Source of the DNA: DASVRZ01 sp038230215
Lineage (GTDB): Bacteria; Verrucomicrobiota; Verrucomicrobiia; Chthoniobacterales; DASVRZ01
DNA: 64,000 nucleotides
Direction: 5' to 3'
NCBI GenBank assembly: GCA_038230215.1
Contig: JBBRNR010000003.1
Coordinates: 124,001 to 188,000 of the forward strand
Positions 15,644-23,453 of the stretch are shown in pieces. The notes under the pieces are model-generated. The model saw only the letters and a list, made by a program, of their open reading frames with translations, had not been told where the DNA came from and searched no databases. Position 1 is the first letter of the stretch; each line of letters opens with the position of its first letter. Both the position numbers and the translations under genes were made by a program.

Positions 15644-15871
15644 ATGAAAGCTGACATCCATCCCAATTACGTCGAAACCAACATCGCCTGTGCCTGCGGA
15701 GCCGTTTACCACACACGCTCCACTAAAAAGGACATCCGCATCGGCATCTGCGCCGCCTGCCATCCGTTCTTCACCGGCGAACAAAAATTCGTCGATACCG
15801 CTGGCCGCATCGAGAAGTTCTCCCGCCGCTACGGCACGGAGAAATCCGGGCGCGCTGTCAAAAAAGCTTAG
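15644..15871 (+). CDS. rpmE: 50S ribosomal protein L31 (zinc-binding type)
   Basis: 75 residues beginning MKADIHPNYVETNIACACGA; CxC (ACAC) and CAAC pairs form the zinc ribbon, so this is the zinc-type (C+) paralogue. FFTGEQKFVDTAGRIEKFSRRYG is the family's usual C-terminal half. The start at 15644 is chosen because all 28 codons upstream in the open frame are atypical and L31 normally begins MK. No Shine-Dalgarno sequence is visible. It is followed by prfA, a common neighbour of rpmE in bacteria. Confidence 0.95.
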   Translation: MKADIHPNYVETNIACACGAVYHTRSTKKDIRIGICAACHPFFTGEQKFVDTAGRIEKFSRRYGTEKSGRAVKKA

Positions 15872-15958
15872 CTTCATCTCGTTCGAACTTGAGACGGTGA
15901 TTGCGCCCGCGCGCTTTCACCGTTTCGCGTTTTCCGGCCCCATTTCACTGTAACTCCC

Positions 15959-17041
15959 ATGGATTTTTCGCCTCTGATTGAGAAACGCCGCGCCCGCTTC
16001 GTCGAACTCGACGCGGAGATATCGTCGTCGAATCTCTTCGAGAATCCGAAGCGCGCCCGGACGATCATGACCGAGCACGCGCAGACGAAGAAACTGCTCG
16101 ACGCTTGGGAGGAATTGCAGAAATGCCAGCGCGAACTCGTCGAAAACACCGAGATGGCGAAAGAGGAAGACAAGGAAATGGCCGAGATGGCCGCCGCCGA
16201 GATTCCCATGTTGGAGAAACGCATCGCCGAGCTCGAAAAGACTGTCCAGTTCTCCCTGCTGCCGCCGGACGAGGACGAAAACCGCGACGCCATCATCGAA
16301 ATTCGCGCTGGCACTGGTGGCTCGGAAGCCGCGCTCTTTGCCGCCGATCTTTACCGGATGTACACCCGCTTCGCCGAACCGCGCGGTTTCAAGATCGAGG
16401 AAATAGAGTCGAGTTCCAGTGAACTGGGCGGGCTGAAAGAAGTGATCTTCAAAGTCTCTGGCAACGGCGTTTTCCGCGACATGCGCTACGAGAGCGGCGT
16501 CCATCGCGTGCAGCGTGTCCCGGCGACCGAGGCCCAGGGTCGCATCCACACATCCGCCGCGACGGTAGCCGTTTTACCCGAGGCCGAGGAAGTGGATTTT
16601 GAAATGCGCCCCGAAGACCTCCGCATCGAAGTCTGCCGCTCCGGCGGACCGGGTGGTCAGGGCGTGAACACGACCGATTCCGCCGTCCAAGTCATGTATA
16701 TTCCGACGGGCCGCATCGTGCGCTGTCAGGACGGGAGGAGTCAGATCAAAAACAAGGAAAAAGCTCTCACGATCATGCGTTCCCGTTTGCTGCAGGATAA
16801 GCGCGACGAAGAAGAAGCCAAATACGCCGCGCATCGCAAAAACCAGATCGGCTCCGGCGGTCGCGAGGAAAAGATCCGCACTTACAACTACCCGCAGAAT
16901 CGCGTCACCGACCATCGCATCGGCCTCACGCTCTATAACCTGGACACGTTCGTTCAAGGCACCATCGGCGAAATGATCGAGGCCCTCCAGACCCGCGACA
17001 TGGAGGATCGTCTGAAAGAAGCCGGCCTCGTCGCGGCGTAA
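15959..17041 (+). CDS. prfA: Peptide chain release factor 1
   Basis: 360 residues, the standard size for RF1. It reads UAA and UAG stops and triggers peptide release. The GGQ motif is at residues 232-234 in RSGGPGGQGVNTTDSAVQV, and the C-terminal DHRIGLTLYNLDTFVQG block is characteristic. Downstream of rpmE in the same direction with an 87-base gap. Start ATG at 15959 gives MDFSPLIEKR, the expected N-terminus; the region just upstream (TAACTCCC) has no Shine-Dalgarno match. Confidence 0.96.
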   Translation: MDFSPLIEKRRARFVELDAEISSSNLFENPKRARTIMTEHAQTKKLLDAWEELQKCQRELVENTEMAKEEDKEMAEMAAAEIPMLEKRIAELEKTVQFSLLPPDEDENRDAIIEIRAGTGGSEAALFAADLYRMYTRFAEPRGFKIEEIESSSSELGGLKEVIFKVSGNGVFRDMRYESGVHRVQRVPATEAQGRIHTSAATVAVLPEAEEVDFEMRPEDLRIEVCRSGGPGGQGVNTTDSAVQVMYIPTGRIVRCQDGRSQIKNKEKALTIMRSRLLQDKRDEEEAKYAAHRKNQIGSGGREEKIRTYNYPQNRVTDHRIGLTLYNLDTFVQGTIGEMIEALQTRDMEDRLKEAGLVAA

Positions 17042-17062
17042 ACAATCCCTTTCCCGAACAGG

Positions 17063-17104
17063 AAAAAAAAATCCGCGCCACCGTGGATGGGATGCCGGGC
17101 GCGG
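17063..17104 (-). terminator. Leftward intrinsic terminator
   Basis: On the minus strand CCGCGCC (17104-17098) pairs with GGCGCGG (17079-17073) and is followed by nine T (17071-17063). It would end leftward transcription coming from the helical gene at 17366-18082. The 18-base loop is long for a terminator. Confidence 0.5.
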
Positions 17105-17223
17105 TTCGGCATATGTCTGGTCTAAAGGGCCATTATGCCACACCAACTCCACCCTTTAGATTCCCGGGCTCTCACGGCTCACCCCTTTCATATTAACGAC
17201 AATATGAAATTTTTTCCCTACGA

Positions 17224-17317
17224 GGACGTCGTAAAAAAGCGTCTGTAGCGTCGAGCCTGTGGCTCGATTGGCTTGCTGGCAGATAAACTTCCTTCGAGTC
17301 ACAGACTCGATGCTACA
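17224..17317 (+). repeat. Dispersed palindromic repeat, copy 1
   Basis: Core 17243-17317: TGTAGCGTCGAGCC, then TGGCTCGAT, a spacer GGCTTGCTGGCAGATAAA, and the inverted end GAGTCACAGACTCGATGCTACA. Terminal inverted repeats (TGTAGC.TCGAG / CTCGA.GCTACA) bound a unit of about 75 bases. The left flank GACGTCGTAAAA is shared with copy 3 at 41037. See also copies at 33981 and 41037. Confidence 0.8.
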
Positions 17318-17365
17318 ATCCATCCCTGATGCAAAACAGTTCATGCCAATCTTATTGGACGCCCT

Positions 17366-18082
17366 CTAAGGCGCAGGGGTCGGATTGACGGCGGCCGTGT
17401 TCGCGGGGGTGGCATCCGCCTTTTTCCGCGTCGGCGAACGGCGGGGTTGGAAACCGATTTTCACCAACTCCGGCGTGCGGTCCGCCAGATCGCTTGCGTA
17501 ATAGTAGAAAAACCGTGCCCGCATGATGCTCCGGGTCAACTTCGCCAGTTTCGTGTTGCGGATGCCCACGGCTGACTGGCCGTCGCCCCCGTCGGACTCC
17601 GATTCCTGCCCGTCGATGATGTTTATTTGCGCCTGAATCAAGGCCACCAACTGCGCGGGATAAACAAAAGCCGGGGGCGGGTCCTGCTCCGAGATGTCGA
17701 TCACATCATCGGCCATTTCCAGGATGCGATTGTCGTCCAGAGTGCCGATCTCGCCATTGCGCCACCCGTAAATCTCAAATACCTCCTGCTTATCTGCCGC
17801 CGAAAGCTGAAAGCTCGGCACACCGGCGATGGCCCGGTAGCCCTCGCGCAGCAATTTCCCAATCTCATCCTTCGCCGCCCGCACCTTGGGCGATGCGCTG
17901 GCGTCGCTCCCGCGTTCGGAGCCGACTTTCATGTCCGCCTCGTCGAGCGCGGAGACATCGCCGGAAAATTCCGCAAGAAACGACGGGGTAAATTTGAAGG
18001 GATCGCCAGTCGCGCGCTCCTTATTGATGTTGAGAATGAGTTTGCCCTTTACCAGAGCCGACCGCGATTGCTGATTGGACAT
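17366..18082 (-). CDS. Hypothetical protein next to a 42-bp tandem array
   Basis: 238 residues. The first half is mixed; the second half contains YPAQLVALIQAQINIIDG, an acidic/Gly linker, and ARFFYYYASDLADRTPELVKIGFQPRR, then a low-complexity tail rich in Ala, Pro and Thr. I recognise the DxTPELxKIGFQPRR ending from uncharacterised proteins of Verrucomicrobiota-like genomes but know no function. The ending is comparable to RTRPDLLGKLAL in the protein at 2816-3511, and both genes read leftward from a tandem array with a multiple-of-21 period (here 68 bases upstream). No signal peptide or membrane segment. Confidence 0.65.
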   Translation of the reverse strand: MSNQQSRSALVKGKLILNINKERATGDPFKFTPSFLAEFSGDVSALDEADMKVGSERGSDASASPKVRAAKDEIGKLLREGYRAIAGVPSFQLSAADKQEVFEIYGWRNGEIGTLDDNRILEMADDVIDISEQDPPPAFVYPAQLVALIQAQINIIDGQESESDGGDGQSAVGIRNTKLAKLTRSIMRARFFYYYASDLADRTPELVKIGFQPRRSPTRKKADATPANTAAVNPTPAP

Positions 18083-18149
18083 AATGCATCATTTTTTATC
18101 AAAAAATAAATCTCTGTCAAAAGAGAACCGTCAATTTTTCGCCATTAGC

Positions 18150-18359
18150 ATGGACTTACCCATACCAAACTGTCACCGGTTTCCACATCGCATGGACTTA
18201 TGAAGGCCAAACGGTCGTCAGTTTACCAATCATATGGACTTATGAAAGCCAAACCGTCAGCCGTTCATTGGCAGCATCGTCTCACCACATGCAAACGGCC
18301 ATCCACTTGTCGAGAGCATAGACTTACCAAGAGCGAAAAAACCGACTCGCCTGCGACGG
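18150..18359. repeat. 42-bp tandem array (5 units)
   Basis: Units begin at 18150, 18192, 18234, 18276 and 18318, exactly 42 bases apart. The unit opens ATGGACTTA (degenerate ATCGTCTCA in the fourth, ATAGACTTA in the fifth), then a variable part, CCAAAC at positions 16-21, and a second half containing GTCA..CGTTT. The spacing holds even in strongly mutated units. 42 is twice the 21-bp period seen at 3648. The array is 68 bases upstream of the leftward gene at 18082 and ends 12 bases before a rightward terminator. Confidence 0.85.
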
Positions 18360-18371
18360 TAAGTCATCCAC

Positions 18372-18395
18372 AAAGGCGGTGAAACGCCTTTTTTT
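18372..18395 (+). terminator. Rightward intrinsic terminator after the 42-bp array
   Basis: AAGGCG-gtgaaa-CGCCTT followed by a run of T to 18395, a compact terminator on the plus strand. No plus-strand protein gene ends here, so it would end a transcript that crosses the 42-bp array from left to right, raising the possibility of a non-coding RNA made from the array. Confidence 0.7.
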
Positions 18396-18766
18396 AATCC
18401 TCCTTCCTGTCCACTTTCCCAACTTACCCCAATCCTCTGCTTAGACTGAATTAGCGTCCTGCAAGAGGCGAGCTTGGGAGCGCCGGGGGTATGGCGGAGC
18501 CATTGCAGCCCGTTCTCAATCCTTCCTCCCCTTAATGTCCGCCCCTCCAGACAACAACAGCCACTTGGGAACGAAGGCATCGTTAAGCAAGTGCAACCTT
18601 GGAAGTCGGGTATGGCGGAGCCAAGACAGCAGCCGGGGTTTGAGCAGAGCGACAACCCCGGTGGCCCGCTCAAAAGCATCCACACCCTGCGAGGGGTCTG
18701 TGAGTCCAAATAATCCACTCGCAGAGGCAATTTTGTCGTCCCCACTTTCCTCGATGGATGTCCTAA

Positions 18767-19516
18767 TTATTGGATATGATTAAGACTTGGATTCGCACAT
18801 ATTTCCCAATCATCCGAAATTAAATCCTCCACGAGCAGGAATGCAAACATACCCCCTGCTGGGTTTTTCTCTTTCTTCGTCATGAGCATAAATGATGTTA
18901 GCTGCCCTAAAGCTAAAATCATGCACTCGGCTTTTGCGATGAATTCTCGTGAGGTTTCGCAGGCAGAGTTAGCGTCGTGAATATATCGGTGCCTCGACTC
19001 CAGAAGATCTGCGAAAAGTTGTTTCCAATCTGCGGGCAATTGCATGTTAAAAATGCCGGGAGATCGGGATGGAACTGCACACACAATTGAAAACGCAGTG
19101 ATTTCGTGGAAATAACTTTCCACTCCGATTAGTGGAGATAGCGCGGCGTCTATATCTTCTAATCTCTGGAAGCTGAGAACTACGGAAGCCATTTCTGCGG
19201 CAGAAAAGTATTCATGCTCTAATGAGGGCTGACGCCGCTTCGGTCGCAATCGCGAAACTATCGCCGACACGACGCCCGGCTGGTCGGCGTAGTAGTGAAC
19301 GAAGAGATCGCGATAATAAGTTTCCAGCGCGCTGACTAAAGCAATCACGTAATTGCGAACCGCTTCGCCAAACAAATTCTGCTGTTGGTGAAATACCGGT
19401 ATGCACTTGTGCATGACCGACGCCGAGCGAGCAAAATTATCTAAGAAATTAATACAATAACCCGGTAGATCTCCACGTGAGGACCGTAATTGAATAAGCT
19501 TCTGGCCGGATCGCAT
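18767..19516 (-). CDS. HEPN-like protein, putative RNase, paired with an HNH-like gene
   Basis: 249 residues, mainly helical. The segment LLESRHRYIHDANSACE contains R175-x4-H180, the catalytic motif of HEPN RNases, within the long C-terminal helix where HEPN domains carry it, and the N-terminal half (YVIALVSALETYYRDLFVHY) matches the first helix of a HEPN-type four-helix bundle. HEPN proteins cleave RNA in toxin-antitoxin and phage-defence systems. It starts 2 bases after the stop of the HNH-like gene, implying co-expression. Composition is more AT-rich than the surroundings. Function as a defence pair is inferred. Confidence 0.6.
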   Translation of the reverse strand: MRSGQKLIQLRSSRGDLPGYCINFLDNFARSASVMHKCIPVFHQQQNLFGEAVRNYVIALVSALETYYRDLFVHYYADQPGVVSAIVSRLRPKRRQPSLEHEYFSAAEMASVVLSFQRLEDIDAALSPLIGVESYFHEITAFSIVCAVPSRSPGIFNMQLPADWKQLFADLLESRHRYIHDANSACETSREFIAKAECMILALGQLTSFMLMTKKEKNPAGGMFAFLLVEDLISDDWEICANPSLNHIQ

Positions 19517-19518
19517 CG

Positions 19519-20235
19519 TCAGCTCTCGTGTATATTTTGCCTTGCTGCGGCGGCTGCAACCCCTGCTAGGAAAGGAATATCGAACAACTCAAATCGTGAA
19601 AGTATAAATCGACCGTCCTCCCGCATCAGGATAGTCTGATGTCCTTCACTGGGCCTGTGGTTGCTCACAAAGTATGTTAGAAGATATCCTCCGACCACAA
19701 GACGGATACCTCGCTGACCATCAACTCTTACTTGAGAAGGAGGGACGATCAAACCTGGCACATGGACTTTATCCACCAATAAAGCAGTGATCATGCAGCC
19801 ATATCTCCATGATTCGACTGGGTCAGAATTTAATAAAAACCTTCTGAGCTTTTCGGCGTGGGGGCCGATAGAGCATCCCTTCATCCATGGATTCGTGCTT
19901 ACAGCAAAACGCCACAAGAGCGACATGAAAAACAGCTTCATCTTTGGGTAATCTGCGCCGCTGAGGACAAAGTGCTTTCCTTCGGCATAACCTGAAAGAG
20001 GAATCTCATCAGAAAAGAACTGCTTGGCGTATCCCTCCCACTTCGAAAATTGCGACTCGCACTGAGCGCACAATAACTTCTCTGAGAAAGTCTTCCCGAA
20101 TCTCTTAAAACTGTTGGTAGAGTTTCGAAAAACGTAGAAGCAACCTTCGTCCTCTTTAAGACGTTTGAAAATGAAGTCGGGAACAATATGAGAATTGCAA
20201 AGCTTTCGATCTTCGAGACAGAGCGCACATTGCAT
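19519..20235 (-). CDS. HNH-like zinc-knuckle protein, first gene of a pair with a HEPN-like protein
   Basis: 238 residues. The N-terminus has C3xxC6, then C13-N-S-H16-I-V-P and C56xxC59, an arrangement of HNH/treble-clef nucleases (SHIVP in place of DHxxP). The middle is a helical domain (MKLFFMSLLWRFAVSTNPWMKG) and the C-terminus a beta-rich region. The same type of protein, with SHI[IV]P and CAxC, is widespread in bacterial accessory regions. It precedes the HEPN-like gene by 2 bases. A nucleic-acid-cleaving or target-sensing role is plausible; no experimental function known to me. Confidence 0.6.
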   Translation of the reverse strand: MQCALCLEDRKLCNSHIVPDFIFKRLKEDEGCFYVFRNSTNSFKRFGKTFSEKLLCAQCESQFSKWEGYAKQFFSDEIPLSGYAEGKHFVLSGADYPKMKLFFMSLLWRFAVSTNPWMKGCSIGPHAEKLRRFLLNSDPVESWRYGCMITALLVDKVHVPGLIVPPSQVRVDGQRGIRLVVGGYLLTYFVSNHRPSEGHQTILMREDGRFILSRFELFDIPFLAGVAAAAARQNIHES

Positions 20236-20372
20236 TTGCTTTTCATGAACTCATAACAATGGAACTCAAATCATTTTTCAAAACTTTCGCGTTCTGCCAT
20301 TCAACCGTGACAAGGAAACCAGAGCCTGGCGGCGTATTTCAGATAGCCGCTTCCCGTTTGGAGCGCACCACT

Positions 20373-22097
20373 TTACCCATCGTCGCGTCCGCTCATGCTG
20401 ACTTGGGCCCGCAGCAGATCGTGCAGCGTGACCACGGCCAGCAAAGGTGCGTCTGGACTATCCGCCAGCACGATGGTGTGAGTGGTGGATTCGATGAGGA
20501 GCGACTGGCTGGCGCGAATACTCGTGCCGGGATCAGCGAATACGGCGGGTTGGAGAAGCGGTGCGCGTTGCTCTGCGAGTGCCGCGATAACCTCGCCACG
20601 CAGTGCGATACCTTGGACAACGCCGCTGTCCACCACGGGAAAGTGGCTGTAGGGATGGCTCTCCAGCAGTGTCCGCAAGGCCGCCTCGGAGGTGTCGCTA
20701 ATAACGATGGGACGGAAATTGGCAATCGCCGAGATGGGGAGATTGTGCCAGGTCCGCAAGTCGCGCGGCGGGATGACGTGTTCCATCTGGTGGCCGTCCT
20801 GCTCGAGCACTTGCTCGTAGAAATTGCCATGGACGAGGCTGCGCGCGATGCCCTGGCTGACGAGTCCGGCGATCATGAGACCGGGCACGACGGAGAATTG
20901 GTGGGTCATTTCGAAGATGATGAGGATGGCGGTGACGGGTGCCTGCACGACGGCGCCGAGGCAGGCGCTCATGCCGCCGATGGCGAGGAGCAACTCGTCG
21001 GAGCGGTTCAGGTGCAGGAAATGCGAGCCCAGGCCGGCGACGATCGCACCGCACATGCCGCCGAAGAAGAGATTGGGAGTGAAGATGCCGCCGCATCCGC
21101 CGAAACCGTAGCTGGCGATGGTGGCGAGCAGTTTACCCAAGAGGAGGAGCGCGGCCAGTTTCCAGGCCATGCCGTGGGTGAGCGCGTCGGAGAGGTCGTC
21201 GTAGCCGAGGGCAAAGACGCCGAGGTGCCCGGTGGTTTTGAAAATGGTGATGCCGATGGCCCAGGTGATGAGCCCGCCGAGTAGTGGCTGGAGCCAGCGC
21301 GGGAGGAGGGTGGAGCGTTTCGTGTGGAGGCGCAGAGTGAGCGCGGTTCGTTGGAAAAAAATTCCGGCCAGCGCGGCGAGAGCGGCGGCAAAAGGCATCA
21401 GTAAATAAGCCCGCCAAGTCGGCTCTTGAAGAGAAGGCAACTCGAAGGCGGGTTGCGGCCCGATGAAGGCGTGGACGACGAATGCGCCGATGACCGAGGC
21501 GAGGAGGACGGGGCCGAGCGAACGGCTATTGAGGTCGCCAATGATTTCCTCGAGCACGAAGGCGACGGAGGCGAGCGGCGCGTTAAAGGCAGCGGCAAGA
21601 CCGGCGGCGGCTCCGGCGGCACTGGCCGGGCGGCGGCCTTGTTTCGAGACTCCGAACGCCCCAGCGAGGCTGGAGGCGAGGTTGCTGCCGATCTGCACGG
21701 TGGGGCCTTCGCGACCGAGACTCTGCCCACCGCCAATACTGATGACGCCCGCGATGAATTTAATCCACGGGATGTGATGCCCGGAGAGGCCGAAGTCTTT
21801 CCAATAGGCGAGCTTCACTTGCGGGATGCCGCTGCCCGCCGCTTCCGGGCAATACGACGCGAGCAACCACCCGGCGATGAGCGATGTGACGACGATCACA
21901 CTCAGACTGACCCAGGCGAAGTGCCAGAAATCGCCTGCCGCAGGTCGCAGGTAGCAGATTTCGTAGAGTCGGCTGATGGCCAGTTGAAAAGCCACTGCGG
22001 CCAGGCTGGCAACGAGCCCGTAGAGGCAGGTATAAACGACTGGTTTGGAACGACCGTGAACGTGGGAGAGTCGCGAAAAAGGTGCTTTAAGATCCAT
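20373..22097 (-). CDS. ClC-family chloride channel/transporter with CBS domains
   Basis: About 574 residues. The membrane part contains GSGIPQVKLAYW, GREGPTVQIGSNLASSL and GGIFTPNLFFGGMCGA, the three chloride-site signatures of ClC proteins, over about 440 residues. The C-terminus carries a CBS pair (PIVISDTSEAALRTLLES..., LADSPDAPLLAVVTLHDLLRAQ) for nucleotide regulation. In GREGP the gating Glu is present, which fits a Cl-/H+ exchanger. The start MDLKAPF at 22097 is preferred to an upstream GTG because it is an ATG preceded by a purine-rich GGGGCCGG. Confidence 0.92.
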   Translation of the reverse strand: MDLKAPFSRLSHVHGRSKPVVYTCLYGLVASLAAVAFQLAISRLYEICYLRPAAGDFWHFAWVSLSVIVVTSLIAGWLLASYCPEAAGSGIPQVKLAYWKDFGLSGHHIPWIKFIAGVISIGGGQSLGREGPTVQIGSNLASSLAGAFGVSKQGRRPASAAGAAAGLAAAFNAPLASVAFVLEEIIGDLNSRSLGPVLLASVIGAFVVHAFIGPQPAFELPSLQEPTWRAYLLMPFAAALAALAGIFFQRTALTLRLHTKRSTLLPRWLQPLLGGLITWAIGITIFKTTGHLGVFALGYDDLSDALTHGMAWKLAALLLLGKLLATIASYGFGGCGGIFTPNLFFGGMCGAIVAGLGSHFLHLNRSDELLLAIGGMSACLGAVVQAPVTAILIIFEMTHQFSVVPGLMIAGLVSQGIARSLVHGNFYEQVLEQDGHQMEHVIPPRDLRTWHNLPISAIANFRPIVISDTSEAALRTLLESHPYSHFPVVDSGVVQGIALRGEVIAALAEQRAPLLQPAVFADPGTSIRASQSLLIESTTHTIVLADSPDAPLLAVVTLHDLLRAQVSMSGRDDG

Positions 22098-22156
22098 CCG
22101 GCCCCGAACATAGCGAACCACGCCAGCCCTTCCAAATATTTTCCTGGCAACTGACG

Positions 22157-23434
22157 TTAGAAGCTGACCACGGCGGCCTCGTTGTCGGAGAGCGCCTCAA
22201 ACTCGTCTTTCGTTACCCAGCGTTCGGCAAATTGCGGACCCCAGGAATCCGAGATGGCGAGCTCACCCGTCTCTTTGTTGTAGCCGATGATGAGGCACAT
22301 GTGACCCAGATTGGACTGTTCGGAAGTGGCCCGGGATTTCTTGGATTTAGGAGTTTTCTTGAGAATTTCCTTCCACTGAACCGGGTCCGTGGTCGCTTTG
22401 CGCTGCGCCATTCGATCCGTGATGTCTTTCTCAATGTCATCCCGCGCCTGGATGCCCCACATCACCGGGAGACCCTCGTCAATGTAACGGGCCAGATTCG
22501 TCAAACGCAGACCCTGCACTTTCTCAAAACGCCTGCCATTCGCTCGGGCAAGGGCGTTGGCAGCCTTGTAGGTGCCGCTTTCACCCGTTCCGCCACCCAT
22601 GCCCGTCTGGGCTTGGAGCGCGAGAATATACATGTCCGCCGGGATGCCGAGGTAACGAAAATAGCGTTCCAAAGTCGCCGGGACGCAGAAGCCTTTCGGA
22701 CCCTGATCGACCATGGGCAGGTGACCCACGACCACGTCTCCGTTGGGACGTTTTTCCAGTTGGGCCGCCAGTTTGGCCTTCAACTCGGCGTCGCGAGTGG
22801 TGTTTTTCTCACTGCCCGCTGCCGCCGCTTCTGGAAGGATGCGCAAAGCGACAAATCCGTTGGCAAGGGTCGAGAGCAGGAAACTGTGTCCGCTCCAGTT
22901 CCAGGCCTGGATTTTTTCGTTGGCGTCGCCGCTCATGGTATTGCGACTCGCCACTGGCGGACCGAAAAGAGTCGTGAGGTTAGCCGCCAGTTTGGCGCTG
23001 TCGGCCGCGAGGGCTTTCGGGAAATCACGCTGGATTTCCCTGGCTTTGCGTTGCAACGAGGCGTGGGCGGACCCCGTGGCGACTTCCATGGATTCCGCGA
23101 CTTTAAAATAGTCCCCGAAGTCGCCTTGGTTGGCGAAAATGAGGGAGAGACTTTCCGGTTTTTCAGCCCTGGCGTAAAGCGCCTCGGAATAAACATGGGC
23201 TCCCGCGACGAGCACGTCGGGCTTGGTGTAATTGCGGAAGCTGGCCTGGTCGCCGGTGTCGGATTCCTTGGGCCATGCCAGCCGCTGCGACACATCGGCT
23301 GCCGAGTCGTCCCAAAGCGATTCGTCGGCTAGAAGATTCAGCCCGAGCGCCTTGTTAATGTCATCGAACGATGGGGCGGCGGAGACGAGGCCGGTGAGAA
23401 CGAATTGGCTGACGAGAAGCAGGGGGATTTTCAT
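22157..23434 (-). CDS. Secreted C39-like cysteine peptidase
   Basis: 425 residues with a signal peptide (MKIPLLLVSQFVLTGLVSA). The C-terminal half is a Peptidase_C39_2-like papain fold: catalytic Cys250 in QGPKGFCVPATLERYF, His378 in LGHMCLIIGYN, and Asn/Asp in AISDSWGPQF. The N-terminal half (about 20-230) is unassigned. Proteins with this architecture are common in Verrucomicrobiota and Planctomycetes but uncharacterised. The gene ends 35 bases before the ClC start and lies downstream of the DnaJ-type gene on the same strand. Confidence 0.8.
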   Translation of the reverse strand: MKIPLLLVSQFVLTGLVSAAPSFDDINKALGLNLLADESLWDDSAADVSQRLAWPKESDTGDQASFRNYTKPDVLVAGAHVYSEALYARAEKPESLSLIFANQGDFGDYFKVAESMEVATGSAHASLQRKAREIQRDFPKALAADSAKLAANLTTLFGPPVASRNTMSGDANEKIQAWNWSGHSFLLSTLANGFVALRILPEAAAAGSEKNTTRDAELKAKLAAQLEKRPNGDVVVGHLPMVDQGPKGFCVPATLERYFRYLGIPADMYILALQAQTGMGGGTGESGTYKAANALARANGRRFEKVQGLRLTNLARYIDEGLPVMWGIQARDDIEKDITDRMAQRKATTDPVQWKEILKKTPKSKKSRATSEQSNLGHMCLIIGYNKETGELAISDSWGPQFAERWVTKDEFEALSDNEAAVVSF

Positions 23435-23453
23435 GAATAGATCAGGATGGAAC

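Larger units (their letters stand above)
17042..17365. other. Gene-free stretch with a terminator and a dispersed palindrome
   Basis: No gene supported between prfA and the leftward gene ending at 17366. It contains a leftward intrinsic terminator (17063-17104) and one copy of a dispersed palindromic repeat (17224-17317). A small open frame on the minus strand here is only the repeat read through; a similar spurious frame appears at the 41-kb copy. Confidence 0.6.
18083..18766. other. 684-base gene-free stretch holding a tandem array, terminator and repeat-like sequence
   Basis: Contains the 42-bp array (18150-18359) and a rightward terminator (18372-18395). From 18396 to 18766 no gene is supported: the long leftward open frame here has unusual composition (many Cys, Trp, Gly, Pro). 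The phrase GGGTATGGCGGAGCCA occurs twice (near 18487 and 18608), 121 bases apart, and GGGGTTTGAGC...CAACCCC forms a hairpin at about 18638-18660, so this is probably a degraded repeat element. Confidence 0.55.

Noticed and set aside
17156..17344. Small leftward open frame ending in a phrase shared with one at 40936-41211
   Set aside because: The shared residues come from the dispersed palindromic repeat, not from a gene family.
2816..18359. Possible CRISPR arrays at the tandem repeats
   Set aside because: Repeats are head to tail without spacers, and no cas genes are present.
18257..18745. 162-codon leftward open frame
   Set aside because: Overlaps the 42-bp array, terminator and a repeat-like stretch; composition (Cys, Trp, Gly, Pro rich) is not protein-like.
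20373..22121. Upstream GTG start for the ClC protein adding MVRYVRGR
   Set aside because: The internal ATG at 22097 has a better ribosome-binding context and gives the usual N-terminus.
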